64,000 nucleotides of DNA from Bacteroidota bacterium (lineage in GTDB: Bacteria > Bacteroidota > Bacteroidia > Bacteroidales > JAAUTT01). The notes beneath the pieces are model-generated. The model was not told the DNA's origin, did no database searches, and saw only the letters and a list, made by a program, of their open reading frames with translations. The stretch is taken from contig JAUZOO010000003.1 in NCBI GenBank assembly GCA_030706405.1, positions 434,001 through 498,000 on the forward strand, in the 5' to 3' direction. Positions 27,192 to 36,009 of the stretch are shown piece after piece. A program made the translations under genes and the position numbers. Position 1 is the stretch's first letter, and every line of letters starts with the position of its first letter.

Positions 27192-28220
27192 TTAATATCC
27201 AATCGCAAATTCCAACACCCTTTCTTGAAGTTGAAAGGGAAAAAGATCGCTTAACCCAAGTTCATCCGAAACCCGTTCAAGAAGCTTTGTTATTTCTTTT
27301 TTTCCGGCTTCACCGGGAAAATAAAATTCTGCGGCATTAACCATAACACTTAAAGGAACCAGTCCTATCAATTCCGAGCCGGTTACAGGTATGCCATAAA
27401 AAGATGCCCGTTTTTTCACTTCTTCATAAACAAGATGAACCGGAGCTTTATCAATATCTATAATATTTGTAGAAACCTGAACCCGGCGATAATTAGGCAT
27501 ATACCAGCCTATAGCTTTAACCCCTTTAAGCAAGCCGGGGAGATGCTTTTTTTGAATTTCACCAGAGATATTTTGAGAAGTAACCCATCTCCCACTCTCG
27601 CGAATCTCTACTGCAATTTTCTGAGCAATTTTAACATCATTGGTATCTAAATTAATATTATAAGCTACCAAAAAATTACGAGCACCTACTGCAACAGCTC
27701 CAGATTGGGTATTAAAAGTCATTGGCCCATAATCGGGCTTCCATTGCGGATCGCTGAGTTTTTCAGGCAAACCTTCGTACTCCCCAGCCCTGCAATTGGC
27801 TAAATTTCGCCGTTTTTCTTCAAAAGCAGCAAATTCATAACAAAATACATGAATACCCAACTCTTCCCCTATACGTTGTCCAAGATTACGGGCAAAGCTG
27901 ACGGTTTCGTCCATTAATACGCCTCTTACCGGAACTAAAGGTAATACATCGGTAGCCCCAAAACGGGGATGTACACCTTTATGCAATCGCATATCAATAA
28001 CTTCGGAAGCTTTTTTAACCGCCCTGAACGCAGCATCCACAACGGCTTCGGGAACACCTGCAAAAGTCATGACGGTTCGGTTGGCATCATACCCTGGATC
28101 GACATGAAGAAGCTTCACCCCTTCCACTCCTTCAATTTCAGCTGCAATAGCGTTTATTTTATCAAGATCTCGGCCCTCGCTAAAGTTTGGGACACATTCG
28201 AGAATCCGGTCTGGAATCAT
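27192..28220 (-). CDS. ftcD: Glutamate formimidoyltransferase
   Basis: 342 residues, the length of stand-alone formiminotransferase (no cyclodeaminase half). It moves the formimino group from N-formimino-L-glutamate to tetrahydrofolate at the end of histidine breakdown. ECVPNFSEGRD opens the protein, and MRLHKGVHPRFGATDVLPLVPV holds the catalytic His (about residue 80). The remaining hut genes are not nearby, so it stands as an orphan in this window. It lies 156 bp downstream of fabI on the same strand, separated by a terminator. Confidence 0.93.
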   Translation of the reverse strand: MIPDRILECVPNFSEGRDLDKINAIAAEIEGVEGVKLLHVDPGYDANRTVMTFAGVPEAVVDAAFRAVKKASEVIDMRLHKGVHPRFGATDVLPLVPVRGVLMDETVSFARNLGQRIGEELGIHVFCYEFAAFEEKRRNLANCRAGEYEGLPEKLSDPQWKPDYGPMTFNTQSGAVAVGARNFLVAYNINLDTNDVKIAQKIAVEIRESGRWVTSQNISGEIQKKHLPGLLKGVKAIGWYMPNYRRVQVSTNIIDIDKAPVHLVYEEVKKRASFYGIPVTGSELIGLVPLSVMVNAAEFYFPGEAGKKEITKLLERVSDELGLSDLFPFQLQERVLEFAIGY

Positions 28221-28265
28221 GATCTGACTTGTTTTAAGGTTATAAATATCAATCCCGACAAATTA

Positions 28266-28309
28266 ATAAAAAAAGTAAAGGCTGGCCCCTTCCGGAACCA
28301 ACCTTTACC
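28266..28309 (-). terminator. Terminator of fabI
   Basis: GTAAAGGCTGG (28275-28285) and CCAACCTTTAC (28298-28308) pair with one mismatch. On the minus strand the stem is followed by TTTTTTT, ending the fabI message before ftcD. Confidence 0.75.
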
Positions 28310-28376
28310 TATAAAGTATAATAACAAGACCTAAGTAATAATTATCATGTAATCACTAAATCTCTTAATTTCTCAA

Positions 28377-29207
28377 TTACTGTCCTTCATCAAAGCTTTT
28401 ATCGTACTGCATCATAGCACGTTCGCTCATACCCATGTTGGAAAAGCCTCCATCATGGAAAAGATTTTGCATGGTAACCTTACGGGTAAGGTCGGAAAAT
28501 AACGAGATGCAATAATCAGCGCACTCCAATGCAGAAGCATTGCCCAGAGGCGACATACGGTCGGTAAAATCGATCAGCGAACCGATGCCTTTCACACCAC
28601 TACCAGCAGTAGTTATAGTTGGAGACTGCGATATAGTATTGATACGAACTTTCTTCTCAGTACCATAAATATAGCCAAAGCTACGGGCAATAGATTCGAG
28701 GGCAGCCTTAGCATCGGCCATATCATTATATCCAAACAGGGTACGTTGAGCAGCTACATACGAAAGGGCAACAACAGATCCCCATTCGTTAATAGCATCG
28801 TGCTTACGGGCTACCTGCAACAATTTATGAAACGACAATGCCGAAATATCTAATGTTTTCAGGTAATAATCATAATTAATGTTGTCATAAGGGATACTTT
28901 TACGAACGTTAGGCGACATCCCGATTGAATGGAGAATAAAATCAAATTTTCCACCCACCTGTTCCATGCCTTTTACGATTACGTTTTCAAGGTCTGTCAA
29001 GTTGGTAGCATCGGCTGGAATAGCAATGGTATTGCATTTTTTCGCTAACTCGTGAATTTCGCCCAAACGCATAGCAGCAGGGGCATTGGTTAAAACAATG
29101 GTTGCTCCTTCTTCGTGAGCTCTCTCGGCTACCTGCCAGGCAATCGACATTTCATTGAGCGCTCCGAAAATCAACCCTCTTTTACCTTTTAATAAATTGT
29201 ACGACAT
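28377..29207 (-). CDS. fabI: Enoyl-[acyl-carrier-protein] reductase (NADH)
   Basis: 276 residues, short-chain dehydrogenase fold. It reduces enoyl-ACP in the last step of each fatty-acid elongation round. GLIFGALNEMSIAWQVA is the FabI-type dinucleotide site, and FGYNDMADAKAALES gives the Y-x6-K catalytic pair. INTISQSPTITTAGSGVKG is the substrate-loop region. Monocistronic, with a promoter upstream and a terminator downstream. The triclosan-site region looks canonical. Confidence 0.94.
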   Translation of the reverse strand: MSYNLLKGKRGLIFGALNEMSIAWQVAERAHEEGATIVLTNAPAAMRLGEIHELAKKCNTIAIPADATNLTDLENVIVKGMEQVGGKFDFILHSIGMSPNVRKSIPYDNINYDYYLKTLDISALSFHKLLQVARKHDAINEWGSVVALSYVAAQRTLFGYNDMADAKAALESIARSFGYIYGTEKKVRINTISQSPTITTAGSGVKGIGSLIDFTDRMSPLGNASALECADYCISLFSDLTRKVTMQNLFHDGGFSNMGMSERAMMQYDKSFDEGQ

Positions 29208-29283
29208 TTTAATTCAAGTTTAAGATTTAAAATCTAAAGTCATCGACACCCCTGCAAATTCAGATTTTTTTAACGAATATCCT

Positions 29284-29314
29284 GAAAGTTACAACAAGAT
29301 TGTACAAATAACAA
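29284..29314 (-). promoter_or_regulatory. Probable fabI promoter
   Basis: Minus strand TTG (29314-29312), 20-bp spacer, TAACTTTC (29291-29284), seven of eight to TAnnTTTG. Leader about 75 nt. Confidence 0.45.
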
Positions 29315-29333
29315 TTAGAAATAAAAAAAAGTT

Positions 29334-30992
29334 TTAATTGATGCCAAGCAACGCTTTGGCGTTATTTACCGCAGCTTCGGAAAGCTCAGCCCCGCTTAGC
29401 ATGCGTGCAATTTCGATAACCCTTTCGTCGGATTTAAGTTGTTTGATCCGGGTTTGTGTCTTATTATCCAGATCGTGTTTGTATACCAGAAAGTGATTTT
29501 GCCCTTTACTGGCAATCTGAGGCAGGTGGGTAATATTTATAACCTGGGCATGGTCTGACATACGAACAATAACGTTCCCCATCTTGTCGGCAATATCGCC
29601 TGATACGCCTGCATCAATTTCGTCGAAAATAATGGTGGGCAGAATTATTGCTTCCGATATCGCGGCTTTGATACTAAGCATTAACCTGGCCATCTCACCA
29701 CCCGAAGCCACTTTGGCAAGTTCCTGTAGCGGAGATTGCTTGTTGGCTGAGAACAGAAACCGGATTCGGTCCGTGCCGGTAATTGTAAATTCATGGGTCG
29801 ATGTCAGTTCAACCTTAAAAATTGCATTGTGCATGCCCAGCTCTTTGAGCAATTCCTGAACCCTGTCTTCGATTCGGGGAATAACCTTTTGCCGGTTTGC
29901 AGATATAGTAGTAGCCATATTTTCCATGGCGGAACGAATTTTGTCGATCTCCGCTTTAAGTTCGTCGAGCCGGAAATCGGAATTCGATATTTCGTCGATC
30001 TTTTGTTTCAGACCGTCTTTTATAATAATAAGTTCCTGAACCGCACTTACACGGTGCTTTTGCTGAAACGAGTAGATTAGGTCTAAGCGTTGTTTTACAA
30101 ATTCAATTCGATCGGGATTGTGCTCAATATGGTCGCTCTGAAGCTCAGTTTCATGAGCAATATCCTTCATCTCAATAAGTGCTGAATCAAGTCGATTAAA
30201 CAGTTCTAACGAGGGCTGATAAAAATCCCTAAGCTTGCTTAACTGATGATGGGCATCTTTTAACAAGGTAATGATCGAATTGCCTTCTCCCGACATTATT
30301 GCCGAAGCAGCCACCAAAGCCGTTTTAATTTCTTCGGAATGGCTCAAAACTTTTAATTCCTGTTCCAGAAGCTCCTGCTCGTCTTCCTGTAATTTGGCCT
30401 GATTTAACTGATCGTATTGAAATTGAAAATATTCGAGATCTGCTTTGTTTTTACCAACTTCGTCATGTATCCGTTGATATTCCGTCATCATTGTTTTATA
30501 CGACGAAAATATCGTTTTATATTTTTGAAGTAAATCTGCTTGCTGAGCAAAAGTATCGAGTACCCGGAGCTGAAAAACAGGATTTTCGAGGTATAAATTC
30601 TGATGTTGTGAATGAATGTCTATAAGCTTTTCACCTAAATCCCTTAATATTGAAAGGTTTACCGGAGAATCATTAACAAAAGCCCGGGATTTCCCATCGG
30701 GACTAATCTCCCTGCGCACTACCGATACCTCTTCAAAATCAAGATCGTATTGAGCAAACAATTCCTCTAACCCGTAATCTTTTACACGGAACGTACCTTC
30801 GACAATACATTTACGGGAATGATCGAGCAAAACGCCAGTATCAGCCCGCTGTCCTACAAGCAATGACAATGCTCCCAACAAAATGGACTTACCGGCACCG
30901 GTTTCGCCGGTAATGGTAGACAATCCTTTTGACAGATCAATGTTAAGTTCCTGAATAAGTGCGTAATTCTGAATGGTCAGCGTGGCTAACAT
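29334..30992 (-). CDS. recN: DNA repair protein RecN
   Basis: 552 residues, SMC-like. Walker A GETGAGKSI at about 30-38, a central coiled-coil (about 150-370), then LAKVASGGEMARLMLSIK (ABC signature) and IIFDEIDAGVSG (Walker B). RecN helps organise DNA ends in double-strand-break repair. It is the last gene of the bamD-rpoZ-coaBC-porD-recN run, 71 bp after porD. Confidence 0.95.
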   Translation of the reverse strand: MLATLTIQNYALIQELNIDLSKGLSTITGETGAGKSILLGALSLLVGQRADTGVLLDHSRKCIVEGTFRVKDYGLEELFAQYDLDFEEVSVVRREISPDGKSRAFVNDSPVNLSILRDLGEKLIDIHSQHQNLYLENPVFQLRVLDTFAQQADLLQKYKTIFSSYKTMMTEYQRIHDEVGKNKADLEYFQFQYDQLNQAKLQEDEQELLEQELKVLSHSEEIKTALVAASAIMSGEGNSIITLLKDAHHQLSKLRDFYQPSLELFNRLDSALIEMKDIAHETELQSDHIEHNPDRIEFVKQRLDLIYSFQQKHRVSAVQELIIIKDGLKQKIDEISNSDFRLDELKAEIDKIRSAMENMATTISANRQKVIPRIEDRVQELLKELGMHNAIFKVELTSTHEFTITGTDRIRFLFSANKQSPLQELAKVASGGEMARLMLSIKAAISEAIILPTIIFDEIDAGVSGDIADKMGNVIVRMSDHAQVINITHLPQIASKGQNHFLVYKHDLDNKTQTRIKQLKSDERVIEIARMLSGAELSEAAVNNAKALLGIN

Positions 30993-31063
30993 GTACTCTT
31001 AGCTTTGTTCAATTTTGGCCGTAAAGGTACTAATTTTGACGGGTAAAAAAATGGAGTGAAAAA

Positions 31064-31975
31064 TTATTGCATAATCTTTTGATACTTAGCAGTATTTGTA
31101 GGATCTATTTCTTTCATTATCTGAACTACCCGGGATTTCTCGTCGGTTAACGATTCGGAAAAGACATTGACCCATTCATCGCTTTTGGCATCAATAACCA
31201 CCTGAAGCAGGTGCATATAAGAATCAGGACGGGAACGATAAACTTGTTGCAGGAGTTTTAGGCTTTCGACAATTTCATCGCGTCCTTCGCTTGGTTTTTC
31301 AGCCATACGGTCGAGCCCCAAACGGTGGTATCGGTAACTAAATTCACGTACCGGAGAATATTTGTCGTCCATTAAATTCTGGATAAGCCAGTAACGACTT
31401 TTATTGCTAGAGGCTTCATAGGGCTTCCAACCTTTTTCTTTGGCATTTTGGGCATTGTTCACAATAACTTCAGCTTTCCGCAAATATTCGGTTCCTCCTT
31501 TGAATGAAAACGAATCGTAATCGAGGCCGATCATCAGATATGCATAAAATGCCATCAAGGAAGTAAGGCTCGATGTGTAAGATGTTTCCGTGAATTGCAG
31601 AGGCTCAAACTCAACGTATGAAAATTGAAAATTCTGATCTAAATAATTAAATAACACTGAATTATATGATGATCCAAAAATTGGACGGCGTGCTTGTATC
31701 TGCAATGTTCCCTTAAAATCGGTTCCAGAATATTCCTTTATATTAATGAGCATATTACATTCTATACGCTCTTCGTTGGTAAAAACATTATTGGTCCAGC
31801 TCCGGTTATTGACAAACTCGTAGAGGGCATTTTGCAGTGTCTCAAACACTTTTTTATTGGTACCCTGCACCTGTTCCGATATAATTTGAATATTACATTT
31901 GAGCTCTTGGGCTTTTGCTACAAATGGCAGGGTGAGCGCTAAAAAAAGAATGCTGTTTCGCAATAATTTAGACAT
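31064..31975 (-). CDS. PorD-like exported protein (DUF4835)
   Basis: 303 residues from the ATG at 31975 (an ATG two codons upstream is also possible). A signal peptide (MSKLLRNSILFLALTLPFVAKAQ) is followed by the DUF4835 body: ELKCNIQIISEQVQGTNKKVFETLQNALYEFVNNRSWT and RPIFGSSYNSVLFNYLDQNFQFSY are hallmarks. The family includes PorD, linked to the type IX secretion system in Porphyromonas; its exact role is unclear, and it is also found next to coaBC and recN in Bacteroidota at large. Its start overlaps the end of coaBC by 8 bp. Confidence 0.85.
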   Translation of the reverse strand: MSKLLRNSILFLALTLPFVAKAQELKCNIQIISEQVQGTNKKVFETLQNALYEFVNNRSWTNNVFTNEERIECNMLINIKEYSGTDFKGTLQIQARRPIFGSSYNSVLFNYLDQNFQFSYVEFEPLQFTETSYTSSLTSLMAFYAYLMIGLDYDSFSFKGGTEYLRKAEVIVNNAQNAKEKGWKPYEASSNKSRYWLIQNLMDDKYSPVREFSYRYHRLGLDRMAEKPSEGRDEIVESLKLLQQVYRSRPDSYMHLLQVVIDAKSDEWVNVFSESLTDEKSRVVQIMKEIDPTNTAKYQKIMQ

Positions 31976-33176
31976 GAGCAAGAAAAGTTACCAATTTGTT
32001 TACGATATCGCTGGCAACATCGGTTTTACTTTTTAACTCCGATTTTTCTATTTTATTGTTCTTATCGATAATCGTTATTTTGTTGGTATCTACCTGAAAT
32101 CCGGCACCGGCATCATTTAGGGAATTTAGTACGATAAAATCAAAATTTTTACGTTTTAGCTTGCCCGATGCATTTGCGAGCTCATTGTTTGTTTCGAGTG
32201 CAAAACCCACCAATACCTGGCCAGCTTTTTTCAACTTCCCAAGTGAAGCTGCAATATCGCGAGTTGGTTGCAGCTCAAGACTCAGCTTATCCTTTTCCCG
32301 TTTTAATTTCGTATTTGAAGGATCAATAGGCGTAAAATCGGCAACAGCAGCAGATAATATAGCTGCATCCATCGATGGGAAATATTTTACACAAGCCTCA
32401 TACATTTCCGAGGCGGTATTCGCCTTAACGATGGTTATTTGTTCGTTGCGCGGTCTGATAGATACCGGACCGCTTACCAAGGTAACCTCGGCACCTCGTT
32501 CATAAAGTTCATCGGCAATAGCATAACCCATTTTCCCGGAAGAATAATTCCCAACAAAACGCACAGGATCAATAGGCTCATACGTTGGCCCGGCGGTAAC
32601 CAAAACTTTTCGCCCGGCAAGGTCTTTCCCGTTATCGAGGATACGTTTTATAGCTGCCAGAATATTTTCAGGCTCTTCCATTCGGCCTTTGCCTTCCAAG
32701 CCACTGGCCAATTCGCCCGTAGCTGGTTCTACAATATGATTGCCGTAAAAACGAAGGGTTGCCAGATTGGTTTGCGTTGCCGGATGAACAAACATATCCA
32801 AGTCCATTGCCGGGACAACGAGAACCGGGCAACGTGCTGATAAATATGATGTAAGCAAAAGATTATCAGCCACTCCATGAGCCATTTTGGCAATGGTGTT
32901 GGCTGTTGCCGGGGCTATCACATACAGGTCGGCCCACAAACCAAGATCAACATGACTGTTCCATTCCCCATTTTCGGGATTAAAAAATTCGACCAAAATC
33001 GGATTCTTCGAAAGCGTAGCCAGCGTAAGCGGGGTGATAAACTGTTTGGCCAGCGGCGTCATCAGCACGCGAACCTCAGCCCCCTCTTTCACTAGCAAAC
33101 GGACAAGAATAGCAGCCTTATAAGCTGCTATTCCACCGGTTACCCCTAAAATTATATGTTTACCTTTCAGGCTCAC
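31968..33176 (-). CDS. coaBC: Bifunctional phosphopantothenoylcysteine decarboxylase / phosphopantothenate-cysteine ligase
   Basis: 402 residues with both halves. CoaC flavoprotein (about 1-180): GVTGGIAAYKA, active-site SHVDLGLWADLYVIAPATANTIAKMAHGVADNLL and PAMDLDM. CoaB ligase (about 185-402): VLVTAGPTYEPIDPVRFVGNYSSGKMGYAIA, and AVADFTP with the KLKREK region. It makes 4'-phosphopantetheine from phosphopantothenate for coenzyme A. In line with rpoZ upstream and porD downstream, with gaps or overlaps under 30 bp. Confidence 0.95.
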   Translation of the reverse strand: MSLKGKHIILGVTGGIAAYKAAILVRLLVKEGAEVRVLMTPLAKQFITPLTLATLSKNPILVEFFNPENGEWNSHVDLGLWADLYVIAPATANTIAKMAHGVADNLLLTSYLSARCPVLVVPAMDLDMFVHPATQTNLATLRFYGNHIVEPATGELASGLEGKGRMEEPENILAAIKRILDNGKDLAGRKVLVTAGPTYEPIDPVRFVGNYSSGKMGYAIADELYERGAEVTLVSGPVSIRPRNEQITIVKANTASEMYEACVKYFPSMDAAILSAAVADFTPIDPSNTKLKREKDKLSLELQPTRDIAASLGKLKKAGQVLVGFALETNNELANASGKLKRKNFDFIVLNSLNDAGAGFQVDTNKITIIDKNNKIEKSELKSKTDVASDIVNKLVTFLAHV

Positions 33177-33201
33177 TCCATACCTGTTAAAGCGTTATTA
33201 A

Positions 33202-33525
33202 CTATTCTTTGGAAGGATTACGGAAATAGATTTCGTTATCCATAAATTCCTGTAAAGCGATCAAAGAAGCTTTAGGCAGACGCTCATAAAACTTCGAGAT
33301 TTCAATCTGCTCACGGTTTTCAAAAACTTCTTCCAGATTATCAGTATAATAAGCAAATTCTTCCAGTTTACGGTTAAGCTCCTGTTTAATTTCAACGCTT
33401 ATCTGGTTAGCACGCTTAGAAACAACCATTACCGATTCATAAATATTACCGGTGGGAGCTTCGAGTTTGTCTCGGTCGCGGGTGATTGTTGTAAGCGCTG
33501 CTTTCGATTTTTTATAATCTATCAT
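33202..33525 (-). CDS. rpoZ: RNA polymerase omega subunit (Bacteroidota type)
   Basis: 107 residues. MIDYKKSKAALTTITRDRDKLEAPTGNIYESVMVVSKRANQISVEIKQELNRKLEEF matches the Rpb6/omega fold as found in Bacteroidota, with the conserved SxRAxQI-type helix. It supports assembly of the beta' subunit. Placed between bamD and coaBC, as in many relatives. Confidence 0.88.
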   Translation of the reverse strand: MIDYKKSKAALTTITRDRDKLEAPTGNIYESVMVVSKRANQISVEIKQELNRKLEEFAYYTDNLEEVFENREQIEISKFYERLPKASLIALQEFMDNEIYFRNPSKE

Positions 33526-33571
33526 ATCTGTGAAAAATTAATTATTTACTTGTAATAGATAAAGTTAACGA

Positions 33572-34357
33572 TTATTTAATAAATTTTTGAGACACTTCGT
33601 ATATTTTATCTGCATCCTTTTTAAATTCACTCTTCGGAAATTCGGAAATGAAAGAATAATATTCGTCAACTGTTGACTGGAACCTTTCTTTGCGTTTGGC
33701 TTCAATACTGTTTTCGGCCATCATATAATTCGATTTGACCACGTACCACATCAGTTCCTCACGATACTTAGAGGACGGATATTGCTCAAGACTGCTTTTT
33801 AAGGCTACAATCGACGATTTATAGTTTTCCATATCGTAATACAACTTGGCACTGCGAAACGATTTTTCAACCAACTTCTCCTGAAGTTCGGAGAGGTATT
33901 GTTTTCCCTTTTCGGCGTATTTACTTTGCGGACTTTTTCTCAGAAACTCTTTAAACGTTTCGATAGCCTTCATTGTATTTTCCTGATCGAGCGATGGGCC
34001 CGGGCTATCCAGATAATAGCAATAAGCGGCCATGTATTCAGACTCTTCGGCAAAAGGTGAATAGGCATAAACCTGGGCGAAATTCGAAAAATGATAGCCA
34101 GCAAGCGTATAATCCTTTTGTCCATAAGCGCTATAAGCCAGATAATAATTAATGGTATCAGCACTATTTGAACCACGAAGCAAAGGAGCAACTTCGTCCA
34201 AAAGTGTATAAGCCCTGTTGTAATCACCTTTATTATAATACTCCAGAGCCTTACGGTATTTCATATTATAATCCGAACTTTTCCTTATTTTTTCGAAACC
34301 GCTGCACGAACTCAATACAACTATCAGAATGCCAATGTATAAGTAATTTTTTATCAT
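33572..34357 (-). CDS. bamD: Outer-membrane assembly lipoprotein BamD
   Basis: 261 residues. A lipoprotein signal ends in VLSSC, then five TPR-type repeats (first: YRKALEYYNKGDYNRAYTLLDEV). BamD is the essential lipoprotein of the BAM complex that inserts beta-barrel proteins such as SusC. First gene of the five-gene operon running to recN, with a good promoter directly upstream. Confidence 0.9.
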   Translation of the reverse strand: MIKNYLYIGILIVVLSSCSGFEKIRKSSDYNMKYRKALEYYNKGDYNRAYTLLDEVAPLLRGSNSADTINYYLAYSAYGQKDYTLAGYHFSNFAQVYAYSPFAEESEYMAAYCYYLDSPGPSLDQENTMKAIETFKEFLRKSPQSKYAEKGKQYLSELQEKLVEKSFRSAKLYYDMENYKSSIVALKSSLEQYPSSKYREELMWYVVKSNYMMAENSIEAKRKERFQSTVDEYYSFISEFPKSEFKKDADKIYEVSQKFIK

Positions 34358-34373
34358 TTTCAGAAAATATTTG

Positions 34374-34404
34374 CAAATGTATACTATTAATAGTTAAGGA
34401 ACAA
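34374..34404 (-). promoter_or_regulatory. Promoter of bamD-rpoZ-coaBC-porD-recN
   Basis: Minus strand TTG (34404-34402), 20-bp spacer, TACATTTG (34381-34374): an exact Bacteroidota match. The leader to the bamD ATG is only about 10 nt. Confidence 0.7.
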
Positions 34405-34658
34405 AAAACTTTTAAATATATTAGAGTAACTGCATAATACCAAAAAAATTGCAGGAACTTAACATTAATTAACGCCGGAGCCTCTTTGCCTAACCCTCAG
34501 ACGTAAAAATACAACATCTCACCTACCCAACTATCCCAAAGTACTTTGAAAACCAAGTAGGCTGGGAAGATACCTATTTTTTTAAAGTTTGACTATGCGC
34601 TTTTAAAAAAATCCCGTAGGTTTGTGCTTCTTAAATTTTAACCAAAATATACAAACCC
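34405..34658. other. Gap between bamD and the oxoamine synthase gene
   Basis: Holds only the -7-like TAGGTTTG at 34617-34624 on the plus strand (34 bp before the GTG start), with a TTTG at 34588-34591 that is 25 bp upstream. No gene or repeat is visible in the rest. Confidence 0.4.
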
Positions 34659-35903
34659 GTGGATATATTTGACAAAATCAAAAAAAGTATGGGGCCGCTT
34701 GGGCAATATCAAAAAAATGCCCAGGGCTATTTTATGTTTCCAAAGCTCGAAGGTGAAATAGGTCCAAGAATGAAATTTCGCGGCAAAGAAGTGTTAAACT
34801 GGAGTTTAAACAACTACCTAGGTTTGGCAAATCACCCCGAAGTACGCAAGGCCGATGCCGAAGGTGCCATAGAATATGGTATGGGAGCACCGATGGGTGC
34901 CCGTATGATGTCGGGTCAAACTAAACTTCACGAAGAACTCGAACACCAACTTGCCGAATTTGAAAAGAAAGAAGATGCTTATCTTGTAAACTTTGGCTAC
35001 CAGGGAATGATTTCGATTATCGACACCCTGTTGAACCGTCACGATGTGGTTGTTTACGACTCCGAAGCTCATGCCTGTATCATCGACGGTTTGCGTTTGC
35101 ATATGGGGAAACGTTTTGTTTTTCCGCACAACGACATGGCCCGGTTTGAGAAAGAACTCGAAAAAGCCGTCAAACTGGCTGATGAACAGGGCGGTGGCGT
35201 ACTGGTAATTACCGAAGGCGTTTTCGGAATGTCGGGCGACCTTGGTAAACTCGACGAAATCGTTGCCTTCAAGAAAAAATATAATTTCCGCCTGTTAATT
35301 GACGATGCACATGGTTTTGGGACCATGGGAGCCAACGGACGCGGTGTTTCCGAGCACTTCAACGTTATGGACGACGTTGACCTTTACTTCGGAACGTTTG
35401 CCAAATCGATGGCCGGTATCGGAGGTTTCATCGCCGGACCTGAAACGGTTATCAACTTTTTGCGCTACAACATGCGTTCGCAGATTTTTGCCAAATCATT
35501 GCCTCTTCCTATGGTTGTAGGAGCATTAAAACGTCTGGAACTTATCAAGACTCAGCCGTCGCTTCGCGAGAACCTCTGGACCATTGTTCATGCCCTTCAA
35601 AACGGTTTACGGGCTAAAGGTTTCAACCTTGGCAATACCCAATCGCCCGTAACCCCCGTAATCCTTAACGGAAGTGTACCCGAAGGTACCAACATCATCC
35701 TCGACCTAAGAGAAAACTACAGCATCTTCTGCTCTATTGTAGTTTATCCGGTAGTTCCCAAAGACGTTATCATGCTTCGTATCATCCCCACAGCAGTACA
35801 CACACTGGAGGATGTTGAATACACTATCAAAGCCTTTGCTGAAGTACAGGAAAAGCTTAAAGCCGGAAAGTACCAGGGAGACCACGTGGTTAGCGCGATG
35901 TAA
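34659..35903 (+). CDS. PLP-dependent alpha-oxoamine synthase (serine palmitoyltransferase or cysteate acyltransferase type)
   Basis: 414 residues from a GTG. Fold-type I family of KBL, BioF and serine palmitoyltransferase: NNYLGLANHPEV, SGQTKLHEELE, DSEAHACIIDG, LLIDDAHGFGTMG (PLP-ring Asp and His), and FGTFAKSMAGIGGFI with the PLP-lysine. It condenses an acyl thioester with an amino acid with loss of CO2. The N-terminal 40 residues (MDIFDKIKKSMGPLGQYQKNAQGYF) match, from memory, a Bacteroidota group that includes the cysteate acyltransferase of sulfonolipid synthesis. Serine palmitoyltransferase for sphingolipids is the alternative. No biotin or threonine genes are nearby to support BioF or KBL. 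Single-gene unit. Confidence 0.8.
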   Translation: MDIFDKIKKSMGPLGQYQKNAQGYFMFPKLEGEIGPRMKFRGKEVLNWSLNNYLGLANHPEVRKADAEGAIEYGMGAPMGARMMSGQTKLHEELEHQLAEFEKKEDAYLVNFGYQGMISIIDTLLNRHDVVVYDSEAHACIIDGLRLHMGKRFVFPHNDMARFEKELEKAVKLADEQGGGVLVITEGVFGMSGDLGKLDEIVAFKKKYNFRLLIDDAHGFGTMGANGRGVSEHFNVMDDVDLYFGTFAKSMAGIGGFIAGPETVINFLRYNMRSQIFAKSLPLPMVVGALKRLELIKTQPSLRENLWTIVHALQNGLRAKGFNLGNTQSPVTPVILNGSVPEGTNIILDLRENYSIFCSIVVYPVVPKDVIMLRIIPTAVHTLEDVEYTIKAFAEVQEKLKAGKYQGDHVVSAM

Positions 35904-35927
35904 TCCAATCCGATTTACCATAAAATG

Positions 35928-35967
35928 AAACGCCCTCAGCTTGGGAAGCTGAGGGCGTTTTTATTTT
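35928..35967. terminator. Terminator between oxoamine synthase and DEAD-box genes
   Basis: AAACGCCCTCAGCTT (35928-35942) and AAGCTGAGGGCGTTT (35946-35960): 15-bp perfect stem with a GGG loop and a T-rich tail on the plus side. It may also stop the convergent helicase transcript. Confidence 0.9.
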
Positions 35968-36009
35968 GTAGAATCCTCCTTAAAGAAGAAAGACTAGTAA
36001 ATATCCGAA

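Noticed and set aside
26984-27340. 118-residue plus-strand frame
   Set aside because: Its second half is antisense to the end of ftcD and its first half is AT/homopolymer-rich intergenic DNA with a SusC promoter on the other strand.
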